Shown piece after piece: positions 1 through 9,512 of a stretch of DNA of 64,000 nucleotides. The position numbers and the translations under genes were made by a program. Source of the stretch: Massilia sp. METH4 (lineage in GTDB: Bacteria > Pseudomonadota > Gammaproteobacteria > Burkholderiales > Burkholderiaceae_D); the NCBI RefSeq assembly GCF_037094685.1, contig NZ_CP146614.1, positions 806,001-870,000 on the forward strand. The letters run 5' to 3'. The notes beneath the pieces are model-generated. The model was not told the origin of the DNA. It did not search any database and saw only the letters and a list, made by a program, of their open reading frames with translations. How positions within the stretch are numbered: position 1 is the stretch's first letter; every line of letters begins with the position of its first letter.

Positions 1-682
1 AAATGCAACGCCGCGCATCGAGGCGGCCAGGGCCGAGGATGGCGCCCGTCGGACACGCCGTGATGCAGGCGCTGCACTGGCCGCAGTGCGCCCCCGTGGG
101 CGGGTCGACCGGCAGCGGCAGATCGACGAGGATCTCGCCCATGAAGAACATCGAGCCGGCATCGCGGTTGATCAGCAGCGTGTGCTTGCCGCGCCAGCCC
201 AGCCCGGACTTTTCCGCCAGCGGCAGTTCCATCACGGGCGCGGAATCGGTGAAGACGCGGTAGCCGAACTCGCCGATTTCGTTCCTGACGCGGTCGGCCA
301 GCTGTTGCAGCCGGGCGCGCAGCACCTTGTGGTAATCGCGCCCGCGGGCATAGACGGAGACGACGGCGGCGGTCGGGTCTTCCAGCCGGGCGCGCTCGCG
401 CGCGCGCCAGTCCGTATCCTGGCTCGCCGGCAGGTAATCCATGCGCGCCGTGATCGCGCGCACGGTGCCCGGCACCAGCTCGGCCGGGCGCGCGCGCTTC
501 ATGCCGTGCGCGGCCATGTAATCCATTTCGCCATGCATGCCCGCGTCGAGCCACGCCTGCAGGCCCGGCTCGGCCGCCGCCAGGTCGATGTCGGCGATGC
601 GCACCTCGGCGAAGCCGAGCTCGTTCCCCCACCGCTTGATCGCGGCGGCAAGTGACGACAACACTTCGGGTGACAGGGACAT
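1..682 (-). CDS. queG: Epoxyqueuosine reductase QueG, partial (3' end outside window)
   Basis: QueG catalyses the last step of queuosine synthesis, reducing epoxyqueuosine in tRNA with cobalamin and two [4Fe-4S] clusters in the cytoplasm. Reading the minus strand from ATG at 682 gives an open frame to the window edge, about 227 codons without a stop. It carries the family-like segments GFAEVRIADIDLAAAEPG near the N terminus and HGEMDYMAAHG, then a ferredoxin-type C-x2-C-x2-C-x3-C-P motif (CGQCSACITACP) around residues 194-205. The second cluster and C terminus lie beyond the edge. It is divergent from tsaE, with 48 bp between the starts; that adjacency is common in betaproteobacteria. Confidence 0.93.
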   Translation of the reverse strand, partial: MSLSPEVLSSLAAAIKRWGNELGFAEVRIADIDLAAAEPGLQAWLDAGMHGEMDYMAAHGMKRARPAELVPGTVRAITARMDYLPASQDTDWRARERARLEDPTAAVVSVYARGRDYHKVLRARLQQLADRVRNEIGEFGYRVFTDSAPVMELPLAEKSGLGWRGKHTLLINRDAGSMFFMGEILVDLPLPVDPPTGAHCGQCSACITACPTGAILGPGRLDARRCI

Positions 683-730
683 CGGACGGTACAATGCGGG
701 GGCAATCCACCATTTTATGCGATCCCACCC

Positions 731-1207
731 ATGAAAGCCCACCTGCGCGATGAAAGCCACACGGCCGCCCTTGGCGTTTCGCTGGCGCGCGCCCTGCTGC
801 CCGGCCTCTCGATCCACCTGCACGGCGACCTCGGCGCCGGCAAGACGGCGCTCACGCGCGCCCTGCTGCACGCGGCCGGGCATGCCGGCACCGTGAAGAG
901 CCCGACCTACACCTTGTCCGAACCGTATCATGTGACGCTCGACAGCGGGCCGATCGATATCATCCACTACGACCTGTACCGCATGGGCAGCCCCGAGGAA
1001 TTCCTCGACGCGGGTTTTCGCGAAGACTTCGACGGCCACAATATCTGCATCGTCGAGTGGCCGGAAAAAGCCGAAGGCGTGCTGCCGCCGCCGGACCTGC
1101 GCATCACCCTTGCCGTCGCCGGCGAAGGACGTGATGTAGAATTGCACGCGTTCTCTGCATTAGGTATGTCATGCCTGCAACGCCTCCACTTCCCGCAGAT
1201 CCTCTGA
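731..1207 (+). CDS. tsaE: tRNA threonylcarbamoyladenosine biosynthesis ATPase TsaE
   Basis: TsaE is the small ATPase that works with TsaB and TsaD to make t6A at position 37 of ANN-decoding tRNAs. The 158-residue product has a Walker A loop GDLGAGKTAL near residues 32-41, the SPTYTLSEPY segment, and HYDLYRM and VEWPEKAEG, all typical of the family. Length matches the usual 150-165 residues. The stop codon overlaps an in-frame ATG of amiC at 1207 (TGATG), and the longer amiC start at 1171 lies inside tsaE, so the two genes are probably translationally coupled. tsaE-amiC is a common pairing in proteobacteria. Confidence 0.95.
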   Translation: MKAHLRDESHTAALGVSLARALLPGLSIHLHGDLGAGKTALTRALLHAAGHAGTVKSPTYTLSEPYHVTLDSGPIDIIHYDLYRMGSPEEFLDAGFREDFDGHNICIVEWPEKAEGVLPPPDLRITLAVAGEGRDVELHAFSALGMSCLQRLHFPQIL

Positions 1208-2583
1208 TGCCGCACCAGCCCGGCGATCGACGCGGTCCAACCCGCCGTACCTTCCTGAAAGCCGGCGGCACCCTGTTGCTGTCGGTACTGACGCCGCTGC
1301 CCGCGCGCGCCGCCCAGATCCTCGCCGTGCGCGTCTGGCCGGCGGACGACTACACCCGCGTCACGCTGGAAAACGATTCCGACCTGAAGACTTCGCACTT
1401 CATCATCAAGAATCCCGAGCGCCTGGTGGTCGACATCGAAGGCCTGGACCTGAATCCCGAGCTCAAGTCGCTGGTGGCGAAGATCCAGTCGAACGATCCC
1501 TACATCCAGCAGGTGCGCGTGGGCCAGAACCGCCCGGGCGTGGTGCGGCTGGTGTTCGACCTGAAGGAGGAAATCCGCCCGCAGGTGTTCACGCTCGCGC
1601 CCGTGGGCGAATACAAGCACCGCCTGATCTTCGACCTGTACCCGGTGCAGGAAGTGGACCCGATCGCGGCCATGATCGAAAAGGGCGAATGGTCGAGCGA
1701 CGGCGTGCCCGTCGGCCAGCCGAACGTGGCCGAGCAGCACCCCGCCCCCGGCCTGCCGCTGCCGGACAACAAGATCCCCGCGCCCGGCGTGCCTTCCGAA
1801 GCCGTGCCGCGGCCCGATATCGCGAAGACGGAACCAGCGAAGCCGCCGGCGGCGAAGCCGAACGAAAAGCTGGTGCGCATGCTCACCGTGGCGCTGGACC
1901 CCGGCCATGGCGGCGAGGACCCCGGCGCGATCGGCGCGCGCGGCAGCCGCGAGAAGGATATCGTGCTGGCCATCGCCAAGCGCCTGAAGGCCAAGCTGGA
2001 ACAGCACCCGAACATGCGCGTGATGCTCACGCGCGACGGCGACTTCTTCGTGCCACTGAACAAGCGCGTGGAAAAGGCGCGCAAGGTCGATGCCGACCTG
2101 TTCGTGTCGATCCACGCGGACGCGTTCGTGAAGCCCACGGCGCGCGGCTCGTCGGTGTTCGTGCTGTCCGAGAAGGGCGCCAGCTCGTCGGCGGCGCGCT
2201 GGCTGGCGAACAAGGAAAACCAGGCCGACCTGATCGGCGGCGCCAACACTGGCGGCCACGATCCGCAGCTGGCCAGCGTGCTGTTCGACCTGTCGACGAC
2301 GGCGCAGATCAACGACAGCCTGAAAGTGGGCAAGGCCGTGCTGCAGCAGATCGGCGGCGTCAACAAGCTGCACAAGAACGCCGTCGAGCAGGCCGGCTTC
2401 GCCGTGCTGAAGGCGCCGGACATTCCCTCGATCCTCATCGAGACCGCGTTCATCTCGAACCCGGAAGAGGAAGAGCGCCTGAACGACAACAATTACCAGG
2501 ATCAGATCGCCGACGCCATCGTGCGCGGCATCCGCTCGTATTTCGCCAAGAACCCGCCGCTCGCCAAGAGCCGGCTGACCTGA
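1171..2583 (+). CDS. amiC: N-acetylmuramoyl-L-alanine amidase AmiC, Tat-exported
   Basis: This periplasmic zinc amidase cleaves the stem peptide from N-acetylmuramic acid during septum splitting. The N terminus has a Tat-type signal (RRTFLKAGG followed by a hydrophobic stretch and ARAAQ). An AMIN septal-targeting domain follows (about residues 50-155), then a proline-rich linker and an Amidase_3 domain (about 230-465). Zinc ligands are visible in DPGHGGEDPGA, the REKD glutamate and SIHADAF; the catalytic glutamate lies in LIETAFISN. Two starts are possible: 1171 (AGG 8 nt upstream) or 1207 (overlapping the tsaE stop as TGATG). The shorter form brings the twin arginines closer to the start. 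Confidence 0.94.
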   Translation: MPATPPLPADPLMPHQPGDRRGPTRRTFLKAGGTLLLSVLTPLPARAAQILAVRVWPADDYTRVTLENDSDLKTSHFIIKNPERLVVDIEGLDLNPELKSLVAKIQSNDPYIQQVRVGQNRPGVVRLVFDLKEEIRPQVFTLAPVGEYKHRLIFDLYPVQEVDPIAAMIEKGEWSSDGVPVGQPNVAEQHPAPGLPLPDNKIPAPGVPSEAVPRPDIAKTEPAKPPAAKPNEKLVRMLTVALDPGHGGEDPGAIGARGSREKDIVLAIAKRLKAKLEQHPNMRVMLTRDGDFFVPLNKRVEKARKVDADLFVSIHADAFVKPTARGSSVFVLSEKGASSSAARWLANKENQADLIGGANTGGHDPQLASVLFDLSTTAQINDSLKVGKAVLQQIGGVNKLHKNAVEQAGFAVLKAPDIPSILIETAFISNPEEEERLNDNNYQDQIADAIVRGIRSYFAKNPPLAKSRLT

Positions 2584-2593
2584 GGACCACCGC

Positions 2594-3388
2594 ATGCAAT
2601 CGACGACGTTCGGCCAGCTCCCGGCCGTGACCATCACCGCGCCGGACGGCGCCCGCGCCACCATCGCGCTGTACGGCGCGCACCTGGTGTCATGGCAAAC
2701 GCCCGATGGCCGCGAACGCCTGTTCATGAGCGAAGCGTCGCCGCGCGACGGCAGCGCCGCGATCCGCGGCGGCGTGCCCGTGATCTTCCCGCAGTTTTCC
2801 ACGCGCGGCACCGGCCAGCGCCATGGCGTGGCCCGGCTGTCGCACTGGAAGCTGGGCGAGCACGGCATTGACGGCGCCTCCGCCTGGGCCGAGTTCCTGC
2901 TCACGCACGAGGACGTGCCGGCCGCGCTGGCACAGGGCTGGCCCCACCCGTTCGCGCTGGCGCTGCGCTTCACCCTGCGGCCCGACGCGCTGGAAATGCG
3001 CTACCACGTGCGCAATACGGGCACCGATCCGTTCGACTTCGCCTGCGCCCTGCACACGTATTTCCAGGTCGACGAATTCACGCGCACGGTGTTGACCGGC
3101 CTGCCGGGCGAATCGCCGCTGCACTTCGGCCCGCCGCTGGACAATATCTACCCCGCCCCGGCCGAAGTCACGCTGCAACCGGGCACCGGCGCGCTGCGCC
3201 TCGCGCAGCAGGGCTTTACCGAATTCGTCGTCTGGAACCCCGGCGCGGAAGGCGCCGCCAAGCTGGCCGACATGCGGGACGACGAATGGCAGCGCTTCGT
3301 CTGCATCGAACCTGCCCGCGTCGACAAGCAGCCGCTGGACGCCGGCGGCGAGTGGACCGGCGTGCATACGATCACCGTCCAAGCCTGA
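2594..3388 (+). CDS. D-hexose-6-phosphate mutarotase (YeaD-like aldose 1-epimerase family)
   Basis: The protein probably interconverts anomers of glucose-6-phosphate or related hexose-6-phosphates in the cytoplasm. Its 264 residues fit the YeaD/galactose mutarotase-like beta-sandwich family. The segments IRGGVPVIFPQF, HGVARLSHW, ALHTYFQV, FVVWNPG and FVCIEPA line up with the substrate-binding and catalytic regions of that family, the HTYF histidine and CIEP glutamate being the expected catalytic pair. It follows amiC by 10 bp on the same strand, so it may be cotranscribed. The 3' end faces the carbonic anhydrase gene across a repeat cluster. Confidence 0.9.
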   Translation: MQSTTFGQLPAVTITAPDGARATIALYGAHLVSWQTPDGRERLFMSEASPRDGSAAIRGGVPVIFPQFSTRGTGQRHGVARLSHWKLGEHGIDGASAWAEFLLTHEDVPAALAQGWPHPFALALRFTLRPDALEMRYHVRNTGTDPFDFACALHTYFQVDEFTRTVLTGLPGESPLHFGPPLDNIYPAPAEVTLQPGTGALRLAQQGFTEFVVWNPGAEGAAKLADMRDDEWQRFVCIEPARVDKQPLDAGGEWTGVHTITVQA

Positions 3389-3395
3389 AAGTTGC

Positions 3396-3470
3396 TCGAA
3401 AAATGGGGACAGACCCCATTTTTTAGGAAACATTGCCCAGAAAATGGGGTACGTCCCCATTTTTCGGGAA
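3396..3470. repeat. REP-like palindrome pair, cluster 1
   Basis: Two short palindromes share the arms AAAATGGGG and CCCCATTTT around different 5-nt centres: 3400-3422 (centre ACAGA) and 3441-3463 (centre TACGT). Both could fold into 9-bp hairpins with T-rich tails, so they may act as bidirectional terminators between the convergent mutarotase and carbonic anhydrase genes. The same general design recurs at 15105, 26117, 34810 and 53997 with other core sequences. Confidence 0.85.
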
Positions 3471-3554
3471 ATCTTAGCGCAAAAAAACGGGCGCATCGCT
3501 GCGCCCTGAAAATTCCCCCACTAAGAGAACTGGTCGTCCGGTGCCGTGCACCGG

Positions 3555-4580
3555 TTACTGCGATTCCTTGATCATCCGCCCCGCGGCGGCCTGCACGGGC
3601 CGCGCGTTCAACGGATACAGCCGCGAGAACAGCGCCATCTGCTCGCCGGATGCCTGTACCGGCTCCTTCATCACCAGCCACAGCACGCCTTCCGTGCACG
3701 GCGGTTCCGTGAGCGAACCCATGTACGTGTAATAGTCGCGCCGTTCCGGCAGCAGGTCGTTCGGATTGAACACGATCGACGGCGTGAACGTTTCCTTCTT
3801 TTCCAGCGGCAAATTGTTCCACACCGTCTGGATGGCCGGCTGCGGGCGCCCGCGCTGCAGCATCAGCGCCAGCACGGCGGTGCGGCCCTCGATATCCTTG
3901 TGTACCAGGTGGATACCCATTTCATAGGTCTTGCCGTTGACGCGCTCCTCGGCCGGGCGGTGGAAATGCAATTGCTGCAGCTCGTAGGTGCGGCCGGCCA
4001 CGGACAGGAAATTGCCGGCGCCCAGCGCGACCTGCACGGTATGGCCGTTGTCGGTGACGGAAAAGCCGGATGGCCGGTAATCGAAGGAGATCTGCTCCAG
4101 GTCCACCTTGATGCCGTCGCGGATATCGATCGGCGACTGGCGGTCGCCGCCATTGCACTTGTTCCAGGCGGCGTTGATCTTGCTCCAGTTGGCCGGGCCG
4201 AATTCACCCTCGTAGGTCCAGAACGTACCGTTGGCGGGGGCCGACGGCGGCGCGGCGGTATAGGCCGCCTTGGTGGCGCGGGCCTGCGCTTCCTTGCGCG
4301 CCTTGGCGGCGGCGACCGCGCGGGCCGCCTGGCGGGCCTTCATCTGCGCGAGGCGCTCGGCAATCCGGGCGGACAGCTCGGCTTCGGCCTGCTCTTCCTC
4401 CTCCTGGGCGGAAAGCTTGCGGCCCGGCTTGGCGTGCTTGGTCTTCGGGTCGCCGATGCCCATCGCATCTTCGCGCGCGGGCGACGACGGCGCCACACCG
4501 GCGATCCTGGACGGGGTTTCGTTGGCGAGCGCCGGGCCGAAGGCCAGGCAGCACGCGATGAGGGCAAGCAGCTTGCGCAT
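3555..4580 (-). CDS. Alpha-type carbonic anhydrase with Glu/Ala-rich N-terminal extension
   Basis: The predicted exported enzyme interconverts CO2 and bicarbonate. The 341-residue product starts with a signal peptide (LLALIACCLAFGPALA). A charged Glu/Ala/Arg-rich stretch follows (about residues 45-105), likely helical or coiled-coil. The alpha-CA domain occupies about residues 115-340. Zinc histidines are visible as H205 and H207 in QLHFHRPAEE and H224 in GIHLVHKD; QSPIDI and LTEPPCTEGV are further family hallmarks. The catalytic domain has the usual size of about 225 residues; the extension is unusual. It is convergent with the upstream mutarotase and stands alone. Confidence 0.93.
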   Translation of the reverse strand: MRKLLALIACCLAFGPALANETPSRIAGVAPSSPAREDAMGIGDPKTKHAKPGRKLSAQEEEEQAEAELSARIAERLAQMKARQAARAVAAAKARKEAQARATKAAYTAAPPSAPANGTFWTYEGEFGPANWSKINAAWNKCNGGDRQSPIDIRDGIKVDLEQISFDYRPSGFSVTDNGHTVQVALGAGNFLSVAGRTYELQQLHFHRPAEERVNGKTYEMGIHLVHKDIEGRTAVLALMLQRGRPQPAIQTVWNNLPLEKKETFTPSIVFNPNDLLPERRDYYTYMGSLTEPPCTEGVLWLVMKEPVQASGEQMALFSRLYPLNARPVQAAAGRMIKESQ

Positions 4581-4662
4581 GTCAATCCGGGGCAGAAAAC
4601 AGACTTGCCCCGGTTAACGGATGCCGTACGGAAAAACTTGAGAAGTTTTTGCCTGAGAGAAA

Positions 4663-5307
4663 TCAGCGGTTAAGAATACGGCGGCTCATCTTCCACACGC
4701 CGCCCAGCGCCACGGGCACGATGGCGACGGCTACGCCGATCAGCACGATGGTCGTCAGGTTGTCGCGCACCATGGGAATATTGCCGAAGAAGTAACCGGC
4801 CACGCACAGCGACACTACCCACAGCACGGCGCCCGTGATGTTATAGAGCTGGAAGCGGGCGAATGTCATGTCCGACACCCCGGCAACGAAGGGCGCGAAC
4901 GTGCGCACCACAGGCACGAAGCGGGCCAGGATGATCGTCTTGCCGCCATGGCGCTCGAAGAAGTTATGGGTGCGCTGCAGCGCGTCGCGGTTGAGCCAGC
5001 GGTAATCGTGCGTGAAGACCCGGGTGCCGATCGCTTCGCCGATCCAGTAATTGGTGGTATTGCCGATCACGGCCGCACTGACGAGCAGGAAGATCAGCAA
5101 GCCCAGATGCATGTGGCCGGTGGCGCAGAACGCGCCTGCAATGAAGAGCAGGGTGTCGCCGGGGAAGAAGAACAGGACCACGAGTCCCGTTTCACAAAAG
5201 ATGATGGCAAACAGGATCGCATAAACCAGGGTGCCGTACTGCGCGATCAGCGTGTCCAGCGCCTTGTCGACGTGAACCAGCATCTCCATCAATTGAACGA
5301 ATTCCAT
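4663..5307 (-). CDS. DedA family membrane protein
   Basis: DedA/VTT proteins are inner-membrane proteins linked to undecaprenyl-phosphate or phospholipid flipping and envelope homeostasis. The product, about 214 residues from ATG 5307, has several hydrophobic segments (YAILFAIIFCETGLVVLFF and others). It carries the family-typical FFPGDTLLF and ARFVPVVRTFAPFVAG, with the conserved arginines and acidic residue. An upstream in-frame ATG at 5337 exists, but an AGGA box sits 5 nt before ATG 5307, so the shorter start is preferred. Its neighbours on either side have their own strands or spacing, so it is probably monocistronic. Confidence 0.93.
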   Translation of the reverse strand: MEFVQLMEMLVHVDKALDTLIAQYGTLVYAILFAIIFCETGLVVLFFFPGDTLLFIAGAFCATGHMHLGLLIFLLVSAAVIGNTTNYWIGEAIGTRVFTHDYRWLNRDALQRTHNFFERHGGKTIILARFVPVVRTFAPFVAGVSDMTFARFQLYNITGAVLWVVSLCVAGYFFGNIPMVRDNLTTIVLIGVAVAIVPVALGGVWKMSRRILNR

Positions 5308-5447
5308 ATCAGTCCTATAAGGTTGCGGCGGAATCATACACCAGCGAGGGGGCCCGGATACCCCGGCCGCGGCAACATATTTTCATTACGTGAATTTAAA
5401 AGATTACAATCTTCTGGTTCGGTTGAGCAAGCAAACCTGGAGATCGC

Positions 5448-6359
5448 ATGACCCGCTGGCCCCTGTATTGCCTTCCCCTGCTGGCCGCCCTGCCCTCGGC
5501 GGCGAAGGAACTGCCACCCAAGCCGACGGTGGCGGACGTAATCAAGGCGTCGCCCGCCAGCCACTGGCGCGCGCTCGACCCGGCCAGCACGCTGTACCTG
5601 GAGCTCCCGGCCGGGCGCGTCGTCATCGAGCTGGCTCCGGTATACGCGCCGAACCATGCCGACAATATCCGCGCGATGGTGCGCGAGGGGTATTTCGACG
5701 GCCTGGCGATCCTGCGCGCGCAGGACAACTTCGTGGTGCAGTGGGGCGACCCCGATGAAGCGAACCCGCGCCCATTGAAGACGGCGAAGGCGAAGCTGGC
5801 CGGTGAATTCACGATTCCGTTGAAGAACGACAGGAGCTTTACTCGCCTGCCCGACCGCGACGGCTACGCTCCGCAGGTGGGCCATTCGAACAGCTTCCCG
5901 TCCGCGCGCGACCCGAAGACCGGCCAGGCCTGGCTGGCCCACTGCTACGGCATGGTGGGCGTGGGCCGCGACGTGGGCGCCGACAGCGGCAACGGCGGCG
6001 CGCTGTATGCCGTGATCGGCCAGGCGCCGCGCCAGCTGGACCGCAACATCACCGTCGTCGGCCGCGTCGTCGACGGCATGCCGCTCCTCGCCGTGATGCC
6101 GCGCGGCCCCGGCGCGATGGGCTTCTATGAGGACCCGGCGCAGCGCGTGACGATCAAATCCGTGAAGCTGGCGGCCGATGTGCCCGAGGAACAGCGCAGC
6201 AAACTCGAAGTGATGCGCACCGACTCGGCCAGCTTCAAGGCGGTCGCCGAAGCGTCGCGCAACCGCGGCGGCCCGTGGACGAAGGTGGCGGCCGGCCACG
6301 TCGACCTGTGCAACGTGCCGATTCCGGTGCGATCGAAGGGTGCCGGGCAGGGATCGTGA
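5448..6359 (+). CDS. Exported cyclophilin-type peptidyl-prolyl cis-trans isomerase
   Basis: The product is a 303-residue cyclophilin-fold protein with an N-terminal signal peptide ([13 protein letters not shown]), so it probably acts in the periplasm as a folding catalyst. Family features include [20 protein letters not shown] (the beta-strand start of bacterial cyclophilins), [26 protein letters not shown] and the later [12 protein letters not shown]. It is longer than minimal bacterial cyclophilins (about 165-190 residues), with an insertion around residues 130-180 and a C-terminal extension. Its TGA overlaps the GTG of a tiny downstream ORF (6356), and mutL follows closely, suggesting one transcript. 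Confidence 0.88.
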   Translation: MTRWPLYCLPLLAALPSAAKELPPKPTVADVIKASPASHWRALDPASTLYLELPAGRVVIELAPVYAPNHADNIRAMVREGYFDGLAILRAQDNFVVQWGDPDEANPRPLKTAKAKLAGEFTIPLKNDRSFTRLPDRDGYAPQVGHSNSFPSARDPKTGQAWLAHCYGMVGVGRDVGADSGNGGALYAVIGQAPRQLDRNITVVGRVVDGMPLLAVMPRGPGAMGFYEDPAQRVTIKSVKLAADVPEEQRSKLEVMRTDSASFKAVAEASRNRGGPWTKVAAGHVDLCNVPIPVRSKGAGQGS

Positions 6360-6481
6360 CGGCCGCGGCGCCGGCGCGGCCGACTTCGCGCGCCGTTGGC
6401 ATCGGCCTGGCCGCCGGCTTGCACGCGGCCATCCTCGGGCTGCTGATGATCGAAACGGCGCGTCGGGCGGCCGGGGTATAA
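6356..6481 (+). CDS. Possible 41-residue single-span membrane peptide, TonB N-terminus-like
   Basis: A short ORF starts with GTG in a 4-bp GTGA overlap with the cyclophilin stop and ends 10 bp before mutL. Its middle (GIGLAAGLHAAILGLLMIE) is a hydrophobic helix that resembles the N-terminal anchor of TonB-type energy transducers. The rest of a TonB protein is absent. It may be a real small membrane protein, a decayed remnant, or chance. The overlap and spacing are the only evidence of translation. Confidence 0.3.
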   Translation: MTAAAPARPTSRAVGIGLAAGLHAAILGLLMIETARRAAGV

Positions 6482-6491
6482 TTCGGCCACC

Positions 6492-8426
6492 ATGAACGCC
6501 CCGATTCACGCCCCGATGCCTGCGCGCCCGATCCGGGCCCTTCCCGACCAGCTCATCTCGCAGATCGCCGCCGGCGAGGTGGTCGAACGGCCGTCCGCCG
6601 TCGTCAAGGAATTGCTGGAGAATGCGCTGGACGCCGGCGCCACCCAGGTCACGATCCGGCTCGAGGAAGGCGGCGTCAAGCGTATTTGCATCACCGACAA
6701 CGGCAAGGGCATCCCGCCGGACCAGATGCCGCTGGCGCTGGCCCGCCACGCCACCTCGAAGATCGCCTCGCTGGACGACCTGGAGAACGTGAACACGCTC
6801 GGCTTTCGCGGCGAGGCGCTGGCGTCGATCGCCTCGGTTGCCGTCGTCACGCTGACCTCGCGCACGGCGGACGGCGCCCATGCCTGGGAACTGGAAGGCT
6901 CGCACCTCGGCACGGTGCAGCCGTCGTCCGGCGCGCCGGGCACCACCGTCAACGTGCAGGACCTGTACTACAACACGCCCGCGCGCCGCAAATTCCTCAA
7001 GTCCGAGCAGACCGAGTTCGGCCACTGCGCCGAGGTGGTGCGCCGCATCGCGCTGGCGCGGCCGGACGTGGCGTTCACGCTTACGCACAACGGCCGCACC
7101 GTCGACCACTGGATGGCCAGCGACATGGCCAAGCGCAGCGCACAGATCCTGGGCGAAGCGTTCGCCGAGGCGCGCCTGGCCATCGACGAAGCCTCGGGCG
7201 TGCTGCGCCTCTCCGGCTTCGCCGGCCTGCCCACCGCCTCGAAGGCACGCGCCGACTGCCAGTACTTCTACGTGAACGGCCGCTTCGTGCGCGACAAGCT
7301 GCTGGTGCACGCCGTGCGCGCGGCCTACGAGGACGTGCTGCACGGCGACCGCTTCCCCTCCTATGTGCTGGCGCTGGAGCTGGACCCGGCGCTGGTGGAC
7401 GTGAACGTGCACCCGTCGAAGATCGAAGTGCGCTTCCGCGACAGCCGCGCCGTGCACCAGTTCGTGTTCCACGCGGTGCAGCGCGCGCTGGCGCAAACGT
7501 CGGCCACGGCCCACGGCAACGTGCCGGCGCCGCTCCCCGCCGCCAATACCCTGAACGGCGACGCGCCGCTGAGCGGCCATGCGTGGCGCCCGCAGCAGCA
7601 AACATCGTTCGGCGCGATGATGAACCCGGCCTACACGCCCACGTTCTCGCCGTCTCCCTGGGCTTCCCCTCCTGGATCGCGCGACAGCGGCGGCGTGGTG
7701 CAGAGCACGGAGCGCTATGGGGCACTGTTCGCGGAATCCGAGCCGCCGCGCGCGGCCGAGCAGGCCGCGCCCTACGCGATCCCGCAGCCGAGCACCTACA
7801 CCGCCTCGGCCGCCGCGCTGGCGCACGAGGAATTCCCGCTGGGCTTCGCGCTGGCCCAGCTGCACGGCATCTACATCCTGGCCCAGAACAGCAAGGGCCT
7901 GGTGCTGGTGGACATGCACGCCGCGCACGAGCGCATCCTGTATGAACAGCTGAAGAACGCGCTCGATGCGCAGATCGCCGGCACCGACATGCAGGTGCAA
8001 TCGCTACTGATCCCGGTCACGTTCTATGCCGACCCGGTCGAGGTGGGCACGGTGCAGGAACATGGCGACACCCTGAAGACGCTGGGCTTCGACATCGCCG
8101 TGCTGTCGCCGACCACGCTGGCCGTGCGTGCCGTGCCGAGCCTGCTGAAGAACGCCGATGCGCAAACCCTGGCGCGCGACGTGCTGCGCGACGTGCGCGA
8201 ATTCGGCGGCTCGCGCGTGCTGATCGAGCGCCGCAACGAATTGCTCGGCACCCTCGCCTGCCACACGGCCGTGCGCGCCAACCGTATCCTCTCCACGCCG
8301 GAAATGAATGCGCTGCTGCGCCAGATGGAAAGCACCGAGCGTGCCGACCAGTGCAACCATGGCCGCCCCACCTGGGTGCAGGTCGAAATCTCCGCCCTCG
8401 ATAAACTGTTCCTGCGCGGGCAGTAA
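6492..8426 (+). CDS. mutL: DNA mismatch repair protein MutL, endonuclease type
   Basis: MutL couples MutS mismatch recognition to strand processing. The 644-residue protein has the GHKL ATPase motifs in order: [55 protein letters not shown]-terminal dimerisation domain follows. Around residue 474 lies [12 protein letters not shown], matching the D-x-H-A-x2-E-x4-E metal-binding nuclease motif; ACHTAVRAN and CNHGRPT further on are other nuclease-type signatures. This suggests a nicking MutL as in most bacteria without MutH, unlike E. coli. A low-complexity linker separates the halves (about residues 340-430). miaA follows after 5 bp. Confidence 0.97.
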   Translation: MNAPIHAPMPARPIRALPDQLISQIAAGEVVERPSAVVKELLENALDAGATQVTIRLEEGGVKRICITDNGKGIPPDQMPLALARHATSKIASLDDLENVNTLGFRGEALASIASVAVVTLTSRTADGAHAWELEGSHLGTVQPSSGAPGTTVNVQDLYYNTPARRKFLKSEQTEFGHCAEVVRRIALARPDVAFTLTHNGRTVDHWMASDMAKRSAQILGEAFAEARLAIDEASGVLRLSGFAGLPTASKARADCQYFYVNGRFVRDKLLVHAVRAAYEDVLHGDRFPSYVLALELDPALVDVNVHPSKIEVRFRDSRAVHQFVFHAVQRALAQTSATAHGNVPAPLPAANTLNGDAPLSGHAWRPQQQTSFGAMMNPAYTPTFSPSPWASPPGSRDSGGVVQSTERYGALFAESEPPRAAEQAAPYAIPQPSTYTASAAALAHEEFPLGFALAQLHGIYILAQNSKGLVLVDMHAAHERILYEQLKNALDAQIAGTDMQVQSLLIPVTFYADPVEVGTVQEHGDTLKTLGFDIAVLSPTTLAVRAVPSLLKNADAQTLARDVLRDVREFGGSRVLIERRNELLGTLACHTAVRANRILSTPEMNALLRQMESTERADQCNHGRPTWVQVEISALDKLFLRGQ

Positions 8427-8431
8427 GCCGT

Positions 8432-9373
8432 ATGAACCAGCAAACCAAGCGCCCGCTCGCGGTCGCCATCATGGGCCCGACCGCGTCGGGCAAGACGGCC
8501 GCCGCGCTGGCCATCGCCGAGCGCATCCCGTCCGAGATCATTTCCGTCGACTCGGCGCTCGTGTATCGCGGCATGGACATCGGCACTGCCAAGCCCACGC
8601 GCGAGGAGCGGGCCGCCGTGCCGCACCACCTGATCGACATCATCGACCCGCTCGATGCCTATTCGGTCGCCCAGTTCCGCACCGACACGCTGCGCCTCGT
8701 CGACGAGATCCTGGCGCGGGGCAAGCTGCCCCTGCTCGTGGGCGGCACCATGCTGTACTTCAAGGGCCTGGCCGACGGCCTGGACGACCTGCCCGGCGCC
8801 GACCCCGCCATCCGCGCCGAGCTGGAAGACGAAGCAGCCCGGTTGGGCTGGCCGGCGCTGCACGCCCGGCTGGCCACGCTCGACCCGGAAACGGCCGCCC
8901 GCCTGAAACCGAACGATGCGCAGCGCATCCAGCGCGCGCTGGAAATCATCCGCCTGTCCGGCAAGCCGATGTCCGCCCTGCTCGCGCAGCGCGAGCCGGA
9001 ACCGCTGCCGTTCGACCTGATGCCGCTCGCGCTCGAACCATCGGATCGCGCCGTGCTGCACGAACGCATCGCCCGCCGTTTCGACCTGATGCTGGAAAAC
9101 GACGCGCTGATCGACGAGGTGGAAGTGCTGCGCCGGCGCGGCGACCTGCACCCCGGCCTGGCGTCGATGCGTTGCGTGGGCTACCGCCAGGTATGGGAAT
9201 ACCTCGACGGACACATCGGCTACAAGGACATGCGCGAGAGCGGCATCATCGCCACGCGCCAGCTCGCCAAGCGCCAGCTGACGTGGCTGCGGGCAATGCC
9301 GGAGCGGATCGTGATCGATTGCCTGGCGCCGGATGCCACGGCGCAGCTCCTCGCACGGCTGCCGATCCGGTAG
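8432..9373 (+). CDS. miaA: tRNA dimethylallyltransferase MiaA
   Basis: MiaA transfers a dimethylallyl group to A37 of tRNAs that read UNN codons, the substrate later methylthiolated by MiaB, also in this window (31896). The 313-residue product has P-loop GPTASGKT (about residues 12-19), the [18 protein letters not shown] segment, and [11 protein letters not shown] and CVGYRQVW, all diagnostic. It lies 5 bp after mutL, the usual betaproteobacterial order, and is followed by a separate promoter driving two tRNA genes. Confidence 0.97.
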   Translation: MNQQTKRPLAVAIMGPTASGKTAAALAIAERIPSEIISVDSALVYRGMDIGTAKPTREERAAVPHHLIDIIDPLDAYSVAQFRTDTLRLVDEILARGKLPLLVGGTMLYFKGLADGLDDLPGADPAIRAELEDEAARLGWPALHARLATLDPETAARLKPNDAQRIQRALEIIRLSGKPMSALLAQREPEPLPFDLMPLALEPSDRAVLHERIARRFDLMLENDALIDEVEVLRRRGDLHPGLASMRCVGYRQVWEYLDGHIGYKDMRESGIIATRQLAKRQLTWLRAMPERIVIDCLAPDATAQLLARLPIR

Positions 9374-9471
9374 CGTGCGCCTTTCCTGCGGCTTGACGAA
9401 TTTGCGCGGCCCGCTGCAAAAGTGCGCTATATTGACGGATTGTTCATGGACGCCGAAAATCGGTACCGTCC

Positions 9472-9500
9472 TTGACACGGCGCGTGGGAGCCGCGATAAT
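9472..9500 (+). promoter_or_regulatory. Sigma-70 promoter for the tRNA pair
   Basis: A consensus TTGACA box (9472-9477) is separated by exactly 17 bp from GATAAT (9495-9500). The predicted start is a few bases before the first tRNA at 9513. This is the clearest promoter seen in the window. Confidence 0.85.
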
Positions 9501-9512
9501 GCTTGCCGTTGC

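Noticed and set aside
5334..8000. 888-codon minus-strand frame opposite the cyclophilin and mutL
   Set aside because: Same reason: mutL motifs on the plus strand are complete, and this frame is Arg/His/Ala-rich without any recognisable domain.
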